DNA from: an uncultured Blautia sp.
GTDB lineage: Bacteria > Bacillota > Clostridia > Lachnospirales > Lachnospiraceae
Assembly (NCBI GenBank): GCA_900539145.1
Contig: UQAX01000040.1
Coordinates: 1-24,846, forward strand
Direction: 5' to 3'
DNA: 24,846 nucleotides
Under the pieces are notes generated by a model. It searched no databases, was not told where the DNA came from, and worked only from the letters and a program-made list of their open reading frames with translations. The translations under genes and the position numbers were made by a program. Positions 6,009 through 13,780 of this stretch are shown in pieces; position 1 is the first letter of the stretch; each line of letters starts with the position of its first letter.

Positions 6009-8050
6009 ACCTCTATATCTCCTTCTTTTATCATCTTGTCAATGGTATTTTTTAACTGTCGGATACCTTCCTCTACGGAAACTCCCGGAAGCTGTGCGCC
6101 TGCCATATTAATATGACCGCCGCCGCCCATTTTTTCCATAATCAACTGTACATTTACCTCATCAATAGCTCTTGCGCTGATATAAATCTTGCCCTGATAA
6201 TCGGTAAGCACAAAGGTCGCCTTAATACTGTCTACATTTAAAAGCTCATTTGCCGCCTGAGAAGCTACAACCGTGGGACTGTCAATACCTTCACTTGGGC
6301 AAACCGCAATGGCAAAACAATTCTTGTAGGTTTCCACATGACGAATTGCCTCTGCCTTGGCACGATAGGATTTCACATCGTCACGGAACATTTTCCGTAC
6401 TCTGGTAACGTCTGCGCCGCAGCGGCGGAGAAATGCTGCTGCTTCAAATGTACGAACTCCTGTCTTCGCTGTGAAATTATTGGTGTCAATAATAATACCG
6501 GAATAGATAGCATCTGCTTCAATATTGTAGATTTTAATATCATCAGAAAAATACTGAAGGATTTCCGCTACCATTTCGCAGGAAGAGGAAGCATAAGGCT
6601 CAATATAAGACAATACAGCATTTTGAATAACCTCGCTGCCCTGTCTGTGATGGTCTAATACCACAATGGTCTTTGTCTTGTGCAGAAGCTCTTCACACTC
6701 TGTATAGCTTGGCTTATTGGTATCTACTACTACTACTACGGTATTATTATCTACAATTTCTTTTGCTTCATCACTGTCTACAAACATATCCTCATCATAG
6801 TCAGGATTATCTCTGAAATTTTCAATAATCGGACGTACCGACATTGTCGGGTTGTTCACAACAATATGTGCCTTCTTGTTTAAGGATTTTGCTGCTCTGT
6901 AAATACCAATGGCTGCACCGATGGAGTCCACATCAGAAATCTTGTGTCCCATAACCACAACTTTATCCTTACTTACCATAAATTCCCGCAATGCGTGAGC
7001 TTTTACACGAGCCTTTACACGGGTATTCTTTCCTGCGTGCTGAGATTTACCGCCAAAATAAATCATCTGGTCTTTATCTTTAATTACTACCTGATCGCCG
7101 CCACGTCCCAATGCCAAGTCAATGGCAATACGGGAATATTCATAATTCTGAGCATAAGTCGGTGCGTTGATACCAATACCAATGCTGATCGTAACTGCCA
7201 TATCGTTTCCGATGTTTACCGTCTTTACATCCTCTAAAATATTAAAGCGTTTCTTTTTCAATTCTTCTAAAGAGCTCTGGCGCATAACAAGGATAAATTT
7301 ATCCTTTTCCAGCTTTTTAATCAGTCCGTCTACATCATTAAAATATTTATTCAGCTTTCTCTCAATTAAGGCTACCAAAAGAGAACGGCGAACTTCTTCT
7401 ACACTGTTTAACGCTTCTTCGTAATTATCCAGATATAAAAGACCTGTAACCAGCTTTTCATCTTCCTTCTGTCTGATATACTGATTTAATTCTGTTTCGT
7501 CAAACAAATACAGGGCAATTAAATCATTTTCCTGTGCCAGCTCCACAAGACCGGACTCCTCTAAAAGCTTATCCATAGAAATCACACGCATCACTGCCTT
7601 GTAATCTCTTTCGCCATATTGAACAGCGACCTTGGCATCTGCCTCTTTTGGAAGCTTATCCTTTGTAATCTCCGGAAAAAGAGTGCTAATGGATTTGCGA
7701 TATTTTTTGTTCTTTCCTGTAAGCTTTACAAATTCCTCATTCAGCCACAAAATCTTTCCATTAGAGTCCAACAAGGTGTAGGGTACAATAAATTCATTTA
7801 ATAAATTTTTCTGCACCTGTCCGTATTGGGTTGCAAAGGAAATCAACTCATTCATAATGCCGGCACGACTGTGAAAATATAAAAATACTACAATCAAAAT
7901 ATACGCAGCCACAAAAACACTAACCAGCGCTCCTGCCTTTACGCTTACCGCAAATACAGATATATTCATGATTATAAGCAAAATTCCCAAAATAATCGGG
8001 AACTGCATATATACTTTCAACTGTCCCTTCATCTTAATTTTTCCATTCAT
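6005..8050 (-). CDS. gdpP: Cyclic-di-AMP phosphodiesterase GdpP
   Basis: GdpP degrades the second messenger c-di-AMP, controlling osmotic and cell-wall homeostasis. The 681-residue chain has two N-terminal membrane helices (about 15-33 and 37-60), a PAS-like domain (about 80-155), a degenerate GGDEF domain (about 165-335, without a GGDEF motif) and a DHH-DHHA1 catalytic unit. The latter shows GHKISDVDSIGAAIG (368 onward), DHH (466-468), DTNN (522-525) and GGGGH near the end. A TTG upstream at 8065 is in frame, but AGGTGG ahead of the ATG at 8050 favours the shorter protein. The gene leads the operon with its own promoter and two adjacent palindromes. Confidence 0.95.
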   Translation of the reverse strand: MNGKIKMKGQLKVYMQFPIILGILLIIMNISVFAVSVKAGALVSVFVAAYILIVVFLYFHSRAGIMNELISFATQYGQVQKNLLNEFIVPYTLLDSNGKILWLNEEFVKLTGKNKKYRKSISTLFPEITKDKLPKEADAKVAVQYGERDYKAVMRVISMDKLLEESGLVELAQENDLIALYLFDETELNQYIRQKEDEKLVTGLLYLDNYEEALNSVEEVRRSLLVALIERKLNKYFNDVDGLIKKLEKDKFILVMRQSSLEELKKKRFNILEDVKTVNIGNDMAVTISIGIGINAPTYAQNYEYSRIAIDLALGRGGDQVVIKDKDQMIYFGGKSQHAGKNTRVKARVKAHALREFMVSKDKVVVMGHKISDVDSIGAAIGIYRAAKSLNKKAHIVVNNPTMSVRPIIENFRDNPDYDEDMFVDSDEAKEIVDNNTVVVVVDTNKPSYTECEELLHKTKTIVVLDHHRQGSEVIQNAVLSYIEPYASSSCEMVAEILQYFSDDIKIYNIEADAIYSGIIIDTNNFTAKTGVRTFEAAAFLRRCGADVTRVRKMFRDDVKSYRAKAEAIRHVETYKNCFAIAVCPSEGIDSPTVVASQAANELLNVDSIKATFVLTDYQGKIYISARAIDEVNVQLIMEKMGGGGHINMAGAQLPGVSVEEGIRQLKNTIDKMIKEGDIEV

Positions 8051-8079
8051 CTCTCCACCTGCCAATACAAAAATTACAG

Positions 8080-8119
8080 CAAGCCAATTTCATTGGCTTG
8101 GTTTGCACGTTGTGCAAAC
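8080..8119. promoter_or_regulatory. Paired perfect palindromes at gdpP promoter
   Basis: GTTTGCAC-GTT-GTGCAAAC (8101-8119) directly abuts the -10 box and spans the expected start point near 8113, while CAAGCCAAT-TTC-ATTGGCTTG (8080-8100) follows without a gap. Because transcription would start within the first palindrome, it fits a DNA operator better than an RNA hairpin; the second would be a hairpin in the gdpP leader. Confidence 0.7.
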
Positions 8120-8148
8120 ATTATACCATTGTTTTTCCTTTTGTACAA
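8120..8148 (-). promoter_or_regulatory. gdpP operon promoter
   Basis: On the minus strand TTGTAC (8143-8148) and a perfect TATAAT (8120-8125) are spaced by 17 bases, starting transcription near 8113, about 63 bases before the ATG. Confidence 0.85.
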
Positions 8149-8150
8149 GC

Positions 8151-8177
8151 AAAAAGCACACTGCCGAAGCAGTGTGC
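8151..8177 (-). terminator. Terminator of the rpsF-ssb-rpsR operon
   Basis: On the minus strand the perfect 9-bp stem GCACACTGC/GCAGTGTGC closes a TTCG tetraloop and is followed by TTTTT (8151-8155). It separates rpsR from the gdpP promoter. Confidence 0.95.
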
Positions 8178-8187
8178 CAAATATCAA

Positions 8188-8451
8188 TTAGTCCTGAACG
8201 TAAGGCATGATTGCCAAATGTCTAGCTTTTTTGATTTCTACTGTTAACGCTCTCTGATGTTTTGCACAGTTTCCTGTAATTCTTCTAGGAAGAATTTTAC
8301 CTCTTTCAGATACGTATCTTTTCAGTTTGTTAGCGTCTTTGTAGCTGATTTCGTTATTTTCCTGTCCACAGAATACACAAACTTTTTTTCTTCTGCGTCC
8401 GCCTCTTCTCTTCATTGGAGAATCCGGTCTATTACCTTTTTCGTAAGCCAT
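8188..8451 (-). CDS. rpsR: Ribosomal protein bS18
   Basis: This 87-residue small-subunit protein is recognised by the C-terminal KDANKLKRYVSERGKILPRRITGNCAKHQR region, split here for reading into KRYVSERGKILPRR and TGNCAKHQR, both invariant in bS18. It has the Lys/Arg-rich N-terminus expected, and a CVFCGQE zinc-binding-like cysteine pair often seen in Firmicute S18. AGGAGG precedes the ATG. It is the last gene of rpsF-ssb-rpsR and is followed by a strong TTCG-loop terminator. Confidence 0.97.
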   Translation of the reverse strand: MAYEKGNRPDSPMKRRGGRRRKKVCVFCGQENNEISYKDANKLKRYVSERGKILPRRITGNCAKHQRALTVEIKKARHLAIMPYVQD

Positions 8452-8486
8452 GATTGTTTACCTCCTATCAATATTGCCGCCGCTGT

Positions 8487-8939
8487 TTAGCTAAATGGCA
8501 GCTCTTCGTCAATTCCATCCGGGATATTCATAAATCCATCTGCGGATGCCATACTTGGAGTAGGCGCCGGTGCAGGTGCTCCCATAGAAGCTGCCTGTCC
8601 TACATGACTGTCACTTACAGATTTGCTCTCTGCAAATTCCTGTTCTTCTACTACAACGTCAGTTGTATAAACCTTAACGCCGTCTCTGTTTGTATAGCTT
8701 CCTGTCTGAATTCTGCCGCTTACTACAATGCGGATACCCTGACGGAAGTATCTCTCTGCAAATTCTGCTGCTCTGCCGAAAGCAACACAACTGATAAAAT
8801 CAGCAGTTGCCTCTCCGTCTCTTTTAAAACGTCGGTCTACAGCCAGTGTATATCTGGCAATTGCCATTGAATTCTCTCCTGCGGAATATCTCACCTCAGG
8901 ATCTCTTGTTAAACGTCCCATTAAAATTACTTTATTCAT
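8487..8939 (-). CDS. ssb: Single-stranded DNA-binding protein
   Basis: This is a 150-residue SSB. The OB-fold domain starts MNKVILMGRLTRDPEVRYS and includes FISCVAFGRAAEFAERYF and GSYTNRDGVKVYTTDVVVEE (about 1-107). A Pro/Ala-rich linker leads to the acidic tip DGIDEELPFS, the protein-interaction tail that recruits repair and replication partners. Its location between rpsF and rpsR is the conserved bacterial order and implies co-expression with ribosomal proteins. Ribosome site GAGGTG lies just upstream. Confidence 0.97.
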   Translation of the reverse strand: MNKVILMGRLTRDPEVRYSAGENSMAIARYTLAVDRRFKRDGEATADFISCVAFGRAAEFAERYFRQGIRIVVSGRIQTGSYTNRDGVKVYTTDVVVEEQEFAESKSVSDSHVGQAASMGAPAPAPTPSMASADGFMNIPDGIDEELPFS

Positions 8940-9061
8940 CTAATCACCTCATTATACTTAATAAATAACTGCCTGTTCTCTCGAAGCCCAAAGCCCGTAA
9001 AACGGCTTTCGGTGCACTTGATAAATCTGAATTTTAATGTTTGTTTGTGCTGTCGAAAGAA
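8940..9061 (-). other. rpsF-ssb intergenic hairpin region
   Basis: This 122-base gap inside the operon contains a hairpin on the minus strand, AAAGCCGT-TTT-ACGGGCTTT with one bulge (about 8988-9009), and a TATAAT 12-14 bases before the ssb ribosome site without a good -35. It may be an attenuator, processing site or autoregulatory structure. Nothing decides which. Confidence 0.35.
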
Positions 9062-9349
9062 TTAAGCTTCTTTTTTAACAACTAAATATCTTAATACATT
9101 GTCCATAATGCGAATACGTCCTTCAACTTCTGCTGGGCATGCAGCATCAGATTCGAACTGGATGAAGTAGTAATAACCTTCGCGCATTTTCTGGATTTCG
9201 TAAGCTAATCTTTTCTTGCCCCATTCTTCAACTTCTGTAACTGTTCCGTTGTAACGAGCAATGTAATTTTTTGCTTTTTCCACTACTGCTGCACGAGCTT
9301 CATCATCAATTTTTGCATTTACAACTAATGCTAATTCGTATTTGTTCAT
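9062..9349 (-). CDS. rpsF: Ribosomal protein bS6
   Basis: This encodes the 95-residue small-subunit protein bS6: MNKYELALVVNAKIDDEARA at the start, then EEWGKKRLAYEIQKMREGYY and the terminal VLRYLVVKKEA. The reading frame is open much further upstream (to 9532), overlapping the preceding gene, but AAAAGGAGG ten bases before 9349 and family length fix this start. It lies 101 bases after the DUF951 gene; the gap holds a hairpin and possibly a secondary promoter. Confidence 0.96.
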   Translation of the reverse strand: MNKYELALVVNAKIDDEARAAVVEKAKNYIARYNGTVTEVEEWGKKRLAYEIQKMREGYYYFIQFESDAACPAEVEGRIRIMDNVLRYLVVKKEA

Positions 9350-9369
9350 GCTTGTTGTACCTCCTTTTG

Positions 9370-9425
9370 GTCTTTTGGTCCCCTGATGAGCAGGGAACAA
9401 GGATAATAATATATCACGATTTTCA
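9370..9425 (-). promoter_or_regulatory. rpsF leader hairpin and possible internal promoter
   Basis: On the minus strand GTTCCCTG-CTCAT-CAGGGGAC forms an 8-bp hairpin about 25 bases before the rpsF ribosome site; upstream lies an AT-rich TATATTATTAT stretch that could be a -10 element, with only a weak -35. A bS6:bS18 autoregulatory site is the obvious family hypothesis, but the CCG loop feature expected of it was not found. Confidence 0.35.
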
Positions 9426-9450
9426 ATTTTACCATAAGGATTTCCATTTT

Positions 9451-9639
9451 TCAAGCTTTTTTTCGTAAATCTCTGGTATTTTTTTCTACCAACTTTCTGG
9501 AAAGCATTACCTGATGTCCGCATCCCATGCATTTTAAGCGAAAATCAGCTCCTACTCTTAAAATTTCCCATTCATTACTTCCGCAGGGATGCTGTTTTTT
9601 TAATTTTACAAAATCTCCCACTTCATAATTTAAACCCAT
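9451..9639 (-). CDS. DUF951 family protein
   Basis: This small protein has 62 residues and the standard DUF951 features: an N-terminal VGDFVKLKKQHPCGSNEWEI, then FRLKCMGCGHQVMLSRKLVE. The three cysteines (C19 in HPCGS and the CMGC pair) could bind a metal. The family is common upstream of rpsF or near ychF in Firmicutes but has no established function. A GAGGTGA ribosome site overlaps the end of the sirtuin gene region, so the two are likely translated from the same message. Confidence 0.9.
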   Translation of the reverse strand: MGLNYEVGDFVKLKKQHPCGSNEWEILRVGADFRLKCMGCGHQVMLSRKLVEKNTRDLRKKA

Positions 9640-9654
9640 TTTCTGTCACCTCAT

Positions 9655-10374
9655 CTATTTTATTTGCTCAAACACCTTGCCGATTGGCTGGTTAATCACA
9701 AGCTCTGCCATTTCATCCTGTGGTGTTTTGTCACGATTGATTACAACCAGATGCTTTCCGCTGAAATAATCTATTAAAGAAGCTGCCGGATAAACAGAAA
9801 GAGACGTTCCTCCTATAATTAAAGTATCCGCATGAGCAATGGCATGGATAGACGTATTTACAACCTCCTGATTTAAAGCTTCCTCATACAGCACAACATC
9901 CGGTTTAATAATACTGCCGCATTTGCTGCATCTGGGTATTCCCTTATTCTTTTTCATATAAGCAAAATCGTAAAAGGTATGGCACTTTACACAGTGATTT
10001 CGATAAACACTTCCATGCAGCTCCAACACATTTTTGCTTCCTGCCATCTGATGGAGATTGTCTATATTCTGCGTAACAATCGCTTTTAATTTCCCCTGTT
10101 CTTCCAACTGAGCAAGCTTTTTATGTGCTGCGTTTGGCTTGGCTGTATCACACATCATTTTTGCCTGATAAAACCGATAAAATTCTGCCGGCTTCCTTTG
10201 AAAAAAAGTATGGCTTAAAATTACTTCCGGCGGAAAATCCCATTCCTGATGATACAATCCGTCCACACTTCGAAAATCAGGAATTCCGCTTTCTGTGGAA
10301 ACTCCGGCTCCTCCAAAAAATACAATATTTTTGCTCTCGTCAATAATCTCCTGCAATCTTGCTATCTCTCCCAT
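9655..10374 (-). CDS. cobB: NAD-dependent protein deacylase (sirtuin, CobB type)
   Basis: This sirtuin removes acyl groups from protein lysines while consuming NAD. The 239-residue protein has the NAD motif GAGVSTESGIPDFRS (22-36), TQNIDNLH (101-108), the catalytic His in LELHGS (H120), and a four-cysteine zinc site (C128, C131, C149, C152). The KPDVVLYEE and GGTSLSVYPA segments complete the Rossmann fold. The frame is open further upstream into the sortase gene, but TAGGAGGGG sits before the ATG at 10374. It starts 13 bases after the sortase stop, so the genes are probably co-transcribed. The presence of a sirtuin here suggests acylation control but no target is indicated. Confidence 0.93.
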   Translation of the reverse strand: MGEIARLQEIIDESKNIVFFGGAGVSTESGIPDFRSVDGLYHQEWDFPPEVILSHTFFQRKPAEFYRFYQAKMMCDTAKPNAAHKKLAQLEEQGKLKAIVTQNIDNLHQMAGSKNVLELHGSVYRNHCVKCHTFYDFAYMKKNKGIPRCSKCGSIIKPDVVLYEEALNQEVVNTSIHAIAHADTLIIGGTSLSVYPAASLIDYFSGKHLVVINRDKTPQDEMAELVINQPIGKVFEQIK

Positions 10375-10387
10375 AAAAAATCCCCTC

Positions 10388-11179
10388 CTAATATTCTCCT
10401 TCTCTCTTTGCCTGCACAACAAATCGGGTGGCATCATTTCCTGTACAAGTGGATAACGTAATGACTTTATCCTCTTTCGTAACCTCCGTTCCAAAATCTA
10501 CCAAAGACTGCTGCTTCATGCTGTCAACATAGCTTGCAAACTGCTTGTCTGCCTCCGGAAACAGAGTATAGGTTTCTCCTGTGGCATCTACTACATGACT
10601 GGAAAAAATTTCATAGCGGTAATTTTTATCCGGCGTACAAATCCAGATATATCTTCCCGGAACAGAGTCCTTATCTTTAAAATATCTCCTTAGCAGACCA
10701 AACATGGAGCCGTTTTTCATATTATGTCCGTAAATAAGAGTGTTGCAGTCCTGAAAATCACTGCGGTTGGTATAATCGATAAAAATTGCCCCTGCTGCGT
10801 TGGAATTTTTCTCAAAAGTATGCTTTAAATAATAGGAATTATCTATTCCTTTCACAATGGGATAACTGATTTCCGTTCCTTCTATCTGTATCCAGCCGAT
10901 AATATCTTCATTGATTGCTTTTAAATTTGCCCAATCCACCTGCGGCGGTGTAGGCTTTGGCATTTCCTCCCCTTCTAAAGGCTCTTGCGTTTCTTCCTCA
11001 GGCTCTGTTGTGGTGACATATTCTCTTACCCTGTTATACTCATCTGTTCCCTTTTTGTATTCTAAAAATATTTTAGCCAACTGTACGGCAGAAAAGAGAA
11101 ATACCGCCAATGCTGCAAACATAATAATTGTGCGGATAACGTCTCCTGCTGTTCTTTTTTTCTTGTTTTTTTTACTCAT
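10388..11179 (-). CDS. Class B sortase
   Basis: Sortases are membrane-anchored cysteine transpeptidases that attach surface proteins to the cell wall. This 263-residue protein has a Lys-rich cytosolic N-terminus, one membrane helix (about 13-36), an acidic Pro/Glu spacer (55-80) and a class B catalytic domain. The triad is visible: H152 in IYGHNM, C245 in TLSTC and R252 in ATRFVV. The IGWIQIEGTEISYPIV segment is typical of class B. Its ATG overlaps the stop of the preceding zinc-ribbon membrane protein (ATGA). No LPXTG/NPXTN-type substrate is found in the window, so its target is unknown. Confidence 0.93.
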   Translation of the reverse strand: MSKKNKKKRTAGDVIRTIIMFAALAVFLFSAVQLAKIFLEYKKGTDEYNRVREYVTTTEPEEETQEPLEGEEMPKPTPPQVDWANLKAINEDIIGWIQIEGTEISYPIVKGIDNSYYLKHTFEKNSNAAGAIFIDYTNRSDFQDCNTLIYGHNMKNGSMFGLLRRYFKDKDSVPGRYIWICTPDKNYRYEIFSSHVVDATGETYTLFPEADKQFASYVDSMKQQSLVDFGTEVTKEDKVITLSTCTGNDATRFVVQAKREGEY

Positions 11180-12186
11180 AAATCCTCCTGCTGAGAAATA
11201 GTATTTTCATAAAAGGAAGCGTAATCCTCACTTACAATCCCTTTACTTGGGACAAGCATGACTGTCATATCTCCCGTGTCTATCTGTGTTCCTTCGGACA
11301 AAACCACATTTCGATAATACACAGAAGTATAAAGATTTCCTTCTGTCTGCATAGGCTTCAGCCAAATAGACATCTGAATTTTATCCTTATAGCTGTAAGT
11401 AAAAGTCCCCTCTTTTTCACCGACTGCTTCTATATCATAAGTTCCTGCCGCAAAATCTCTTCCCGCCACTGCTTTTCCGATTATCTGTACCTGATTGGTA
11501 AGAGGATTTTCTACTCTCTCTGTAAGATTTTCCACCTCTGCATCCCAACTGAAAAATCTCATATTCGAGCCGCTTACCCGCACTAAAGTACCCTCATAAA
11601 GAGGAATGTTTTTTACTTCTTCTATTCCCGAAGGCGCTTTTCCAAAGCTTACATGTTCATCTTCATACTGAGGGTTATTGTAAGTTTGAAATATACTGCC
11701 CGGCGGTGCGGTAATGGTATATTCTCCCGCCGGAATGTCTACGCCTACTACATACAAGCCTGACTCCAGAGTATTTTCCCATTGCGCTATAACGGGAAAC
11801 TGCACCTCCTGTTCTGCATTTTCCACAGACATATCGAATACTTCCTCCTGCACCTCTGTATTCAGCTCCAAATCTGCTTCAGAATTATCTTTCGACAAAA
11901 ACAGCGCCGCCAATACCAGCAATACTGCCGCACCGTAAAAAATCACTTTTATATTCTTAACTTCCGAATGCTGCGTTTGCTTCTTAGATACAAATTGGTT
12001 TCGGACAGAATTGCTTTTCGTTTTCTTTTCAGCCGTTGTATGCTCTGCCTCATGAATGTGCTCTGCCGAAGCATTTTTCTCTGCATGACGGGAATATTTT
12101 TCATCCGTTTTCCTGTTGTCCATACCACATTCTGTGCATATACCATTTCTCAGCTTTCCGCCGCACAACCTACATCGCTTTCCCAT
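11176..12186 (-). CDS. Zinc-ribbon membrane protein with extracellular repeats
   Basis: This 336-residue protein has a cytoplasmic zinc ribbon (cysteines 5, 8, 17 and 20: CRLC and CTEC), a charged His/Glu/Lys-rich stretch, one membrane helix (about 81-97) and an extracellular region. The latter contains two related beta-rich units with the pattern VxGVDIPAGEYTI (around 150) and a second GRDFAAGTYDIEA (around 243). There is no cell-wall sorting signal at the C-terminus. It directly precedes and overlaps the sortase gene, suggesting a joint function at the envelope, such as sensing or sortase support, but that is inference. I do not recognise a named family. Confidence 0.75.
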   Translation of the reverse strand: MGKRCRLCGGKLRNGICTECGMDNRKTDEKYSRHAEKNASAEHIHEAEHTTAEKKTKSNSVRNQFVSKKQTQHSEVKNIKVIFYGAAVLLVLAALFLSKDNSEADLELNTEVQEEVFDMSVENAEQEVQFPVIAQWENTLESGLYVVGVDIPAGEYTITAPPGSIFQTYNNPQYEDEHVSFGKAPSGIEEVKNIPLYEGTLVRVSGSNMRFFSWDAEVENLTERVENPLTNQVQIIGKAVAGRDFAAGTYDIEAVGEKEGTFTYSYKDKIQMSIWLKPMQTEGNLYTSVYYRNVVLSEGTQIDTGDMTVMLVPSKGIVSEDYASFYENTISQQEDL

Positions 12187-12212
12187 TTTTCCTGCCCCCT
12201 TTCCCTTTTTCT

Positions 12213-12241
12213 ATTGTATCAGAACGCCCTCTTGAAGTCTA
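12213..12241 (-). promoter_or_regulatory. Promoter of the zinc-ribbon/sortase operon
   Basis: On the minus strand TAGACT (12236-12241) and TACAAT (12213-12218) are spaced by 17 bases; the start near 12206 gives a short leader before GGGGGCAGGA and the ATG. It may drive the whole unit through rpsR. Confidence 0.55.
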
Positions 12242-12296
12242 TAAAAAGAAGCTGCCACGTTAAGCAATATTCTTGATATACACTTAAAGCGACAGC
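12242..12296 (-). terminator. coaX terminator, member of hairpin repeat family
   Basis: On the minus strand GCTGTCGCTTTAAG (12283-12296) pairs with CTTAACGTGGCAGC (12251-12264) at 13 of 14 positions, counting two G-U wobbles, and TTCTTTTTAT follows. The wobbles only pair in the minus-strand RNA, which fits termination after coaX. Confidence 0.8.
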
Positions 12297-12310
12297 CCAT
12301 CCTTACAAAC

Positions 12311-13081
12311 CTACTTTTTATTGTTTTTTTCGTATAAAATATAAAGTCCTTTTAATAATAAATCATCATCCAAGACAATCTCTCTTTTACAATATGGAAT
12401 AACCTTCTTTGCCAGACCTCCTGTTGCGATTACTGTGGTTTTTTCGCCTATACGCTCCTCCAGCCTGTCAATAATACCATCAATCGCTGCCGCACTGCTG
12501 TAAATCATGCCGCTCTTCATACACTCTATGGTATTTTTGCCAATCATATCATTGGGGGCTTCCAGCCCAATTCCACGAAGCTGTGCTGCTCTTTCTGTTA
12601 AAGAGTCCAAGGACACGCCGATACCCGGATAAATCATTCCTCCGATATAGTTTTTCTTACTGTCAATGACACTGACCGTATTGGCTGTTCCCAAATCAAA
12701 AATCAGCATTGGCGCTTTGTATTCTGCAATTCCTGCCACAGCATCTACCACTAAGTCGCTTCCAAGCTGCTCCGGACTTTCAATTCTGATATTTAAACCT
12801 GTTTTAATTCCCGCTCCTACTACCAGCACTTCTTTATCTAGTATTTTTTCTACGGCAAGCTTTGCTGTTTTGGTAATTTTCGGCACAACAGAGGAAATAA
12901 TTCCTCCGTCCAGCTGCTCTCTGTGAATATGATAAATATCTAAAACATTTTTAATGTCAATGGCATATTCCAGCTCTGTTTTTGTGTGTACCGTTGATAA
13001 TCTTTCAATAAAAATTCTTTTCCCTTTATCGATACAGCCAATTACAATATTGGTGTTTCCTATGTCAATCGCTAAAATCAT
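12311..13081 (-). CDS. coaX: Type III pantothenate kinase
   Basis: CoaX phosphorylates pantothenate, the first step of coenzyme A synthesis. The 256-residue protein has the ASKHA-fold phosphate motif AIDIGNTNIVIG at the N-terminus, then IFDLGTANTVSVID, GGMIYPGIGVSLDSL and VIATGGLA, all characteristic of type III kinases, which are insensitive to CoA feedback. The gene overlaps the end of the upstream S-component gene by 17 bases, with an AGGGT ribosome site inside it. With coaBC and the transporter it forms a compact CoA operon ending in a hairpin terminator. Confidence 0.96.
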   Translation of the reverse strand: MILAIDIGNTNIVIGCIDKGKRIFIERLSTVHTKTELEYAIDIKNVLDIYHIHREQLDGGIISSVVPKITKTAKLAVEKILDKEVLVVGAGIKTGLNIRIESPEQLGSDLVVDAVAGIAEYKAPMLIFDLGTANTVSVIDSKKNYIGGMIYPGIGVSLDSLTERAAQLRGIGLEAPNDMIGKNTIECMKSGMIYSSAAAIDGIIDRLEERIGEKTTVIATGGLAKKVIPYCKREIVLDDDLLLKGLYILYEKNNKK

Positions 13082-13739
13082 TGATAAACCCTAATCTTTC
13101 TCTGATGTTTCTTTTCATTAAAATCCTTCCGATAAAGAAAACCAGAACGCCTGCCACAATGGCTTCCGGCACGCCGTTTATTCCGATAATGGATAAAATA
13201 AATCCGTAAACCGCTTTTACCGTAACTCCATTGGCTGCTGCATAAGCTTTCCTGAAAAACAGAAAAATCAAGTTCATAACCAAAAGTGTATTTACCAATG
13301 AGCCTGTAACTCCGGCAATAATCAGTCCCCATGGGGATACCGATTTTTTGTCTATTTTCTTTATCAGCTTGTAAATATAATATGGAAGAACGCCTACTAA
13401 AATTCTGGGAAGAAAGCATATTACAATACTTCCGAAACCGCCTTCAAATTCGCCCAGATTATAAAACGGGGTAAATACAAAGGATGTAATGGTAGGGTTC
13501 GTGGTATTATTTATAAAACTTGTAAGTCCGAATAAAAAGCCTAACGCCGCTCCCTTTTTCGGGCCTAAAAGCAGAGATGCCAGAATAACCGGTATGTGGA
13601 TAATCGTTGCTCTGGTAAAGCCCAGCGGAATATATCCCAAAAAGGGCGTAAATGCCATAATGATAATAATTGCGCCAAAAATTGCTGTCTGAACCATACT
13701 TCTTGTATTCTGTCTGTTATCTGCTGTTAAATTTTTCAT
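13065..13739 (-). CDS. ECF transporter S component, probable pantothenate
   Basis: This 224-residue protein has about six hydrophobic segments and the ECF S-component start MVQTAIFGAIIIIMAFTPFL, with an IHIPVILASLLLGPKKGAALG motif. S components bind a vitamin and dock on a shared energising module (EcfA/A'/T), which is not in the window. Lying between coaBC and coaX, with a 17-base overlap into coaX, it is most likely the pantothenate-specific PanT type; the substrate is inferred from context, not sequence. The N-terminal region after the start is Lys/Asn-rich and cytosolic. Confidence 0.85.
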   Translation of the reverse strand: MKNLTADNRQNTRSMVQTAIFGAIIIIMAFTPFLGYIPLGFTRATIIHIPVILASLLLGPKKGAALGFLFGLTSFINNTTNPTITSFVFTPFYNLGEFEGGFGSIVICFLPRILVGVLPYYIYKLIKKIDKKSVSPWGLIIAGVTGSLVNTLLVMNLIFLFFRKAYAAANGVTVKAVYGFILSIIGINGVPEAIVAGVLVFFIGRILMKRNIRERLGFINDFSD

Positions 13740-13780
13740 AATTTCTCCTTGTTATCGTTCTTTTAAGATACAATACATTG

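Noticed and set aside
8454..8870. 138-residue Cys/Ser-rich frame opposite ssb
   Set aside because: It is antisense to a certain ssb gene and is typical of a codon shadow.
9350..9450. bS6:bS18 autoregulatory RNA motif in the rpsF leader
   Set aside because: A stable hairpin is present but the CCG loop feature I associate with that motif is absent, so only a generic leader hairpin is reported.
11176..12186. Sortase substrate encoded by the zinc-ribbon gene
   Set aside because: The C-terminus lacks an LPXTG/NPXTN-like motif, hydrophobic segment and basic tail.
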